Below are positions 6,283 to 8,711 of a DNA stretch of 8,711 nt, piece after piece (the first letter of the stretch is position 1; each line of letters opens with the position of its first letter). The stretch covers positions 5,221 through 13,931 of the forward strand of contig NYVS01000131.1 in the NCBI GenBank assembly GCA_002684755.1, written 5' to 3'. The notes beneath the pieces were generated by a model. The model was given only the letters and a program-made list of their open reading frames with translations, had not been told where the DNA came from and made no database searches. The position numbers were made by a program, and so were the translations under genes. Source of the stretch: Phycisphaerae bacterium (lineage in GTDB: Bacteria; Planctomycetota; Phycisphaerae; Phycisphaerales; SM1A02).

Positions 6283-7290
6283 CTACAACCCGCCGAGCCC
6301 CTCGGCGGCCGAAGGTCGCGTCATGAGGCCTTGAATGGCCTCGTGGGGTGCGACCCCCTTGAAGAAGATCCCTTCGACCGCGGTGGTGATCGGCATCTCG
6401 AGATCGAGGTCCCGGGCTCGCGCCAGCACGCTTTCGACCGTCGGAACGCCTTCCACCACGCACTGCTGCTCGTCGAGGTACGTCTGGAGGGACGCCCCTC
6501 GGGCGATCGCCTCGCCACAGGCTCGATTGCGACCTTCCTTGCTGAAGCAGGTCGTGGCGAGGTCCCCGACGCCGGCGATGCCGAAGAAGGTCCGCGAGTC
6601 CGCCCCGGCGGCGGTGCCGAACCTCGCCATTTCCGCGAGGCCCCGCGCCAGCAGCGCGCTCTTGGCGTTGATGCCCAGCTCCAGCCCGTCGCAGATCCCC
6701 GCGGCAAGGGCGATCACGTTCTTGAGCGCCCCCGAGAGTTCGACGCCGACCAGGTCCTCGCTCTCGTAGATTCGGAGCCAGGGCGTGCCGAACGTGCGGT
6801 GCGTGGTCGCCGCGGCGGTCGACGATGGCGACGCCGCCACCATCAGGGCCGGAAGTCGCCGCGAAAGTTCGGTGGCGATCGTCGGTCCGCTCAGCACGCA
6901 GACCCGCGTGTCGCCCAGCAATTCGTTCAGGATCAGACTCGGTCGGAGTCCGCTGCCGATCTCGAGCCCCTTCGCCGTCGAGACCACGAGCGAATCGGAG
7001 ACGACATGCGGACGGATCCGATCCCAGACCGGCCGGATGAACTGCGTCGGAATCGCGTTCACGAGGACCCGACCTTCCGCGAAGATGACGGGATCATGCT
7101 CGAACTCGACGGCATCCGGGATCCGCCAGCCGGGAAGCCGGGGACTTTCCCGAGTCTTCCGCAGGGCCTCCACCGAGGCCTCGAACGGGCCCCAGACCCG
7201 GACCCGGGGGGCGCCGGCCTCGATCGCGGCGGCCGCCATCACGAGGCCCATCTGGCCGTCGCCGGCGACGATGACTTCGTCGGTGCTCAT
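6283..7290 (-). CDS. gpsA: Glycerol-3-phosphate dehydrogenase [NAD(P)+]
   Basis: GpsA reduces dihydroxyacetone phosphate to sn-glycerol-3-phosphate for phospholipid synthesis in the cytoplasm. The protein has 335 residues, the normal length. The Rossmann fingerprint is VAGDGQMGLVMA (8-19), a GxGxxG loop with D and M instead of the common A and W/F. Further family marks are NAIPTQFIRP (78-87), STAKGLE (104-110, with a conserved Lys), SGPTIATEL (134-142), the catalytic Lys region GALKNVIALAAG (187-198, K190), and the block GIAGVGDLATTC (237-248) followed by SKEGRNR (250-256). The C-terminal part contains VEGVPTVESV (279-288) and PITTAVEGI (300-308). ATG 7290 is the start because the GxGxxG strand begins 5 residues later and a TAGACT box stands 7 bases in front. 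The frame is open much further upstream, but only as antisense of the ATPase gene. It is monocistronic and convergent with ptsH, with no clear terminator in the 33-base gap. Confidence 0.95.
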   Translation of the reverse strand: MSTDEVIVAGDGQMGLVMAAAAIEAGAPRVRVWGPFEASVEALRKTRESPRLPGWRIPDAVEFEHDPVIFAEGRVLVNAIPTQFIRPVWDRIRPHVVSDSLVVSTAKGLEIGSGLRPSLILNELLGDTRVCVLSGPTIATELSRRLPALMVAASPSSTAAATTHRTFGTPWLRIYESEDLVGVELSGALKNVIALAAGICDGLELGINAKSALLARGLAEMARFGTAAGADSRTFFGIAGVGDLATTCFSKEGRNRACGEAIARGASLQTYLDEQQCVVEGVPTVESVLARARDLDLEMPITTAVEGIFFKGVAPHEAIQGLMTRPSAAEGLGGL

Positions 7291-7297
7291 GCCTCGG

Positions 7298-7303
7298 AGT
7301 CTA
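7298..7303 (-). promoter_or_regulatory. -10-like box TAGACT before gpsA
   Basis: On the minus strand TAGACT stands with 7 bases between it and the gpsA ATG (7290). A start site at the usual distance would fall on the start codon, giving a leaderless mRNA. GAGG is present but only 1 base from the ATG, too close to serve as a Shine-Dalgarno site. No -35 consensus is visible. The hexamer is identical to the one at 4240-4245, and the spacing is identical to that of the box at 2689-2694. Confidence 0.5.
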
Positions 7304-7335
7304 CGGGAGGGGCGGGCCTGAAGCGTCGGGGCCAC

Positions 7336-7347
7336 GGATCCGGATCC
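7336..7347. repeat. 12-base perfect palindrome GGATCCGGATCC
   Basis: This perfect palindrome is in the divergent gpsA/ATPase intergenic region, about 50 bases upstream of the TACAAT box. It may be an operator or simply reflect the frequent GATCCG strings of this genome; a GGATCCGGATC-type string also occurs inside coding sequence, for example near 2597 and 1264. Confidence 0.3.
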
Positions 7348-7390
7348 CGGACCGCTCGAACCGGAACCGGGGAACCAACGTAGGCGAGAA

Positions 7391-7407
7391 GCCGGATACA
7401 ATCCGGC
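7391..7407. promoter_or_regulatory. Perfect 7+7 inverted repeat overlapping the ATPase promoter (candidate operator)
   Basis: GCCGGAT (7391-7397), spacer ACA, ATCCGGC (7401-7407) form a perfect 17-base dyad. The TACAAT box lies at its centre, so a bound repressor or MerR/ArsR-type metal regulator would directly control the promoter of the metal ATPase. The dyad sequence is seen directly; the operator function is inferred. No regulator gene is visible in this window. Confidence 0.4.
7397..7402 (+). promoter_or_regulatory. -10 box TACAAT for the P-type ATPase gene
   Basis: TACAAT matches 5 of 6 bases of the sigma-70 -10 consensus and is conspicuous in this GC-rich intergenic region. It is 95 bases before ATG 7498 and 68 before ATG 7471, so this transcript would have a real leader, unlike the boxes near the other genes. 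No TTGACA-like hexamer is found at 16-18 bases spacing. Confidence 0.45.
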
Positions 7408-7488
7408 GTCGTCCGGAAGGCGGATCGGCCGGTTCACGGTCCATCTCTCTCCGACCTTCCCGGACGTCGCATGACCGATCCAGGTCCC

Positions 7489-7492
7489 GGAG
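7489..7492 (+). promoter_or_regulatory. GGAG ribosome binding site deciding the ATPase start
   Basis: GGAG with a 5-base spacer precedes ATG 7498. The in-frame ATG at 7471 has no such site, so 7498 is preferred. Confidence 0.45.
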
Positions 7493-7497
7493 CACCC

Positions 7498-8711
7498 ATG
7501 AGCCAGATGACCGCGCCGACGCCGGCCTTCTCCCCCGAACCCCAGAACGAAGCATCCGACCAGGGAGGCCGCCGACTCGAGCGGCAGCTCTTCATCGCGT
7601 TGCTCGGCGGCATGCTGCTGCTGGTGAGCGGCATCGCGCGGCTGTTCGGTGCGAGCGCCGCGGTCTCCGACATCCCGGCCGCCATCGGCGCGATCCTGCT
7701 GCTCATCCCGCTCCTCAAGGGTGCGATCCGCGAGATGAAGCGCGGCGAACCGTCCAGCGACGCCCTCGCCACCCTCGCGGTCATCGCCGCGATCGCGGTG
7801 AACGATCTCCGCACCGCCGGCTTCCTCGCCCTCTTCCTCTGGCTCTCGAAGCTGGTGCTGAGTCGAACCGCCTGGGGCGCCCAGCGGGCGATCCGCGAAC
7901 TCGTCGAACTCACGCCGGACGTGGCCCGACGCCTCGATGCGGACGGCAACGAATCCGAGGTCAAGCTCGCGAATCTCGCGATCGGCGACATCGTCCGCGT
8001 CCGCCCGGGCGAGAACCTCCCGGTCGATGGACGCATCGCGAGCGGCTCGAGTTCGATCAACCAGGCCTCCCTGACCGGCGAAGCCGTACCGATCGAAGCG
8101 GCCGCGGGCACCGACGTCTACGCCGGTACCACCAACCTCACCGGACAGATCGACGTCGAGGTCACCGCCGTGGCGGACGAGACGACGATCGGCAAGGTCG
8201 AGTCCCTGATCCGCGAGGCGGAAAGCGCCCGCAGCGATCGGCAGGAGATCATCGAGCGACTCGCGGGTTTCTACGTCCCGGTGGTGATCATGGTCTCCGC
8301 CCTGGTCTGGTTCTTCACGGTTCGAAGCCCCGACCGCGACGAAGCCGCGATCCGGGCCATCACCGTCCTGGTGGTGACCTGCCCCGGTGCCCTGCTCATC
8401 GCCTATCCGACGGCCATGGTCGCGGCATTCGCGAGTGCGGCCCGGCTCGGCATCATGATCAAGCAGACGAGAACGCTCGAAAGCGCCGCCAACGTCGACA
8501 CCGTGGTCATGGACAAGACCGGCACCCTCACCACCGGCCGATTCGCGGTGAGTCGCCTCGCCCCCGCCGAGGGCGTCGATGGCGCGACGCTCCTGCAGGC
8601 CGCGGCCGATGCCGAACAGAGTTCGAATCACCCGCTCGCGCGATCGATCCTCGACACCGCCGAGAAGGCCCGGATCGCCGCCGCGTCGATCACCGAATAC
8701 ACCGAAGTCCC
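7498..8711 (+). CDS. Heavy-metal P1B-type ATPase with CPG motif (3' end beyond the window)
   Basis: The frame is open from ATG 7498 to the edge, giving 404 residues, about two thirds of a normal metal ATPase. Such pumps couple ATP hydrolysis to metal export across the inner membrane. The first 29 residues are polar and carry no CxxC metal-binding domain. Membrane segments are at about 30-50, 57-76, 87-102, 106-122, 257-275 and 285-312. The actuator domain has INQASLTGEAVPIE (187-200; TGEA replaces TGES). The membrane metal site reads VVTCPGALLIAYPTAM (292-307), so CPG replaces the usual CPC, CPH, SPC or TPC. The phosphorylation motif is MDKTGTLTTG (338-347, D339). SSNHPLA (375-381) holds the P1B-specific HP pair of the nucleotide domain. 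The ATP-binding hinge and last two helices lie beyond the window. The NQA-LTGE context is like Zn/Cd/Pb pumps, but the metal cannot be assigned with a CPG site. ATG 7471 would add nine residues. The gene is divergent from gpsA. Confidence 0.92.
   Translation, partial: MSQMTAPTPAFSPEPQNEASDQGGRRLERQLFIALLGGMLLLVSGIARLFGASAAVSDIPAAIGAILLLIPLLKGAIREMKRGEPSSDALATLAVIAAIAVNDLRTAGFLALFLWLSKLVLSRTAWGAQRAIRELVELTPDVARRLDADGNESEVKLANLAIGDIVRVRPGENLPVDGRIASGSSSINQASLTGEAVPIEAAAGTDVYAGTTNLTGQIDVEVTAVADETTIGKVESLIREAESARSDRQEIIERLAGFYVPVVIMVSALVWFFTVRSPDRDEAAIRAITVLVVTCPGALLIAYPTAMVAAFASAARLGIMIKQTRTLESAANVDTVVMDKTGTLTTGRFAVSRLAPAEGVDGATLLQAAADAEQSSNHPLARSILDTAEKARIAAASITEYTEV

Noticed and set aside
6331..7383. 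350-codon plus-strand frame opposite gpsA
   Set aside because: It is the antisense shadow of gpsA, Arg/Gly/Asp-rich without motifs.
6283..8631. Minus-strand frame of 782 codons that joins gpsA to a long upstream extension
   Set aside because: The 447 codons before ATG 7290 are antisense to the clearly recognisable P-type ATPase and to the intergenic region. They are low-complexity Gly/Asp/Arg-rich and resemble no protein; GpsA is complete from 7290.

Overview
The window is GC-rich, gene-dense chromosomal DNA with no RNA genes, mobile elements or CRISPR arrays that I can see. The high-GC codon use, the PurN variant with a GGRGMYG segment, the DUF502 membrane protein, the secreted peptidase-MA/PDZ protein and the hpf-ptsN-ptsH group together suggest a planctomycete, perhaps of the Phycisphaerae type. 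That assignment is an inference from gene style and was not checked by a search.

Layout. Positions 1-2660 hold a tightly packed plus-strand operon. It contains the last codons of a Lys-rich protein, a membrane-anchored alpha-solenoid-like protein of unknown function, a YciA-type hotdog acyl-CoA thioesterase, and PurN (GAR formyltransferase). Each of the three junctions is a 4-base stop/start overlap (GTGA, ATGA, GTGA), which argues for translational coupling. Next, 2702-4180 encodes an exported TPR-like/HExxH-gluzincin/PDZ protein, with what looks like its own promoter directly in front. Positions 4258-6249 hold a second plus-strand cluster: a DUF502 membrane protein, short ribosome hibernation factor HPF, a PtsN-like EIIA, and HPr. 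The last three resemble the rpoN-linked hpf-ptsN-ptsH cluster of proteobacteria, but rpoN, rapZ and any PTS Enzyme I are absent here. Positions 6283-7290 on the minus strand encode GpsA (glycerol-3-phosphate dehydrogenase), convergent with ptsH. A 207-base divergent intergenic region (7291-7497) carries a likely gpsA promoter, a TACAAT box embedded in a perfect 17-base dyad, and a separate 12-base palindrome. From 7498 to the edge runs a metal-transporting P1B-type ATPase, truncated by the window end, which has CPG instead of the usual CPC metal-site motif.

How the parts relate. PurN (purines), GpsA (phospholipid precursor) and the thioesterase (acyl-CoA pool) are housekeeping. HPF, EIIA and HPr look like a nutrient-state regulatory module. 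The ATPase is probably a metal efflux pump with its own regulated promoter. The most notable non-coding pattern is a TAGACT/TAGCAT box 7-12 bases before three start codons that lack a Shine-Dalgarno sequence, which suggests leaderless or nearly leaderless transcripts. No gene-free stretch exceeds 300 bases. I see no clearly new multi-gene system; the most unusual items are the CPG ATPase with its dyad-embedded promoter, the Enzyme I-less hpf/PTS cluster and the leaderless-type promoters.
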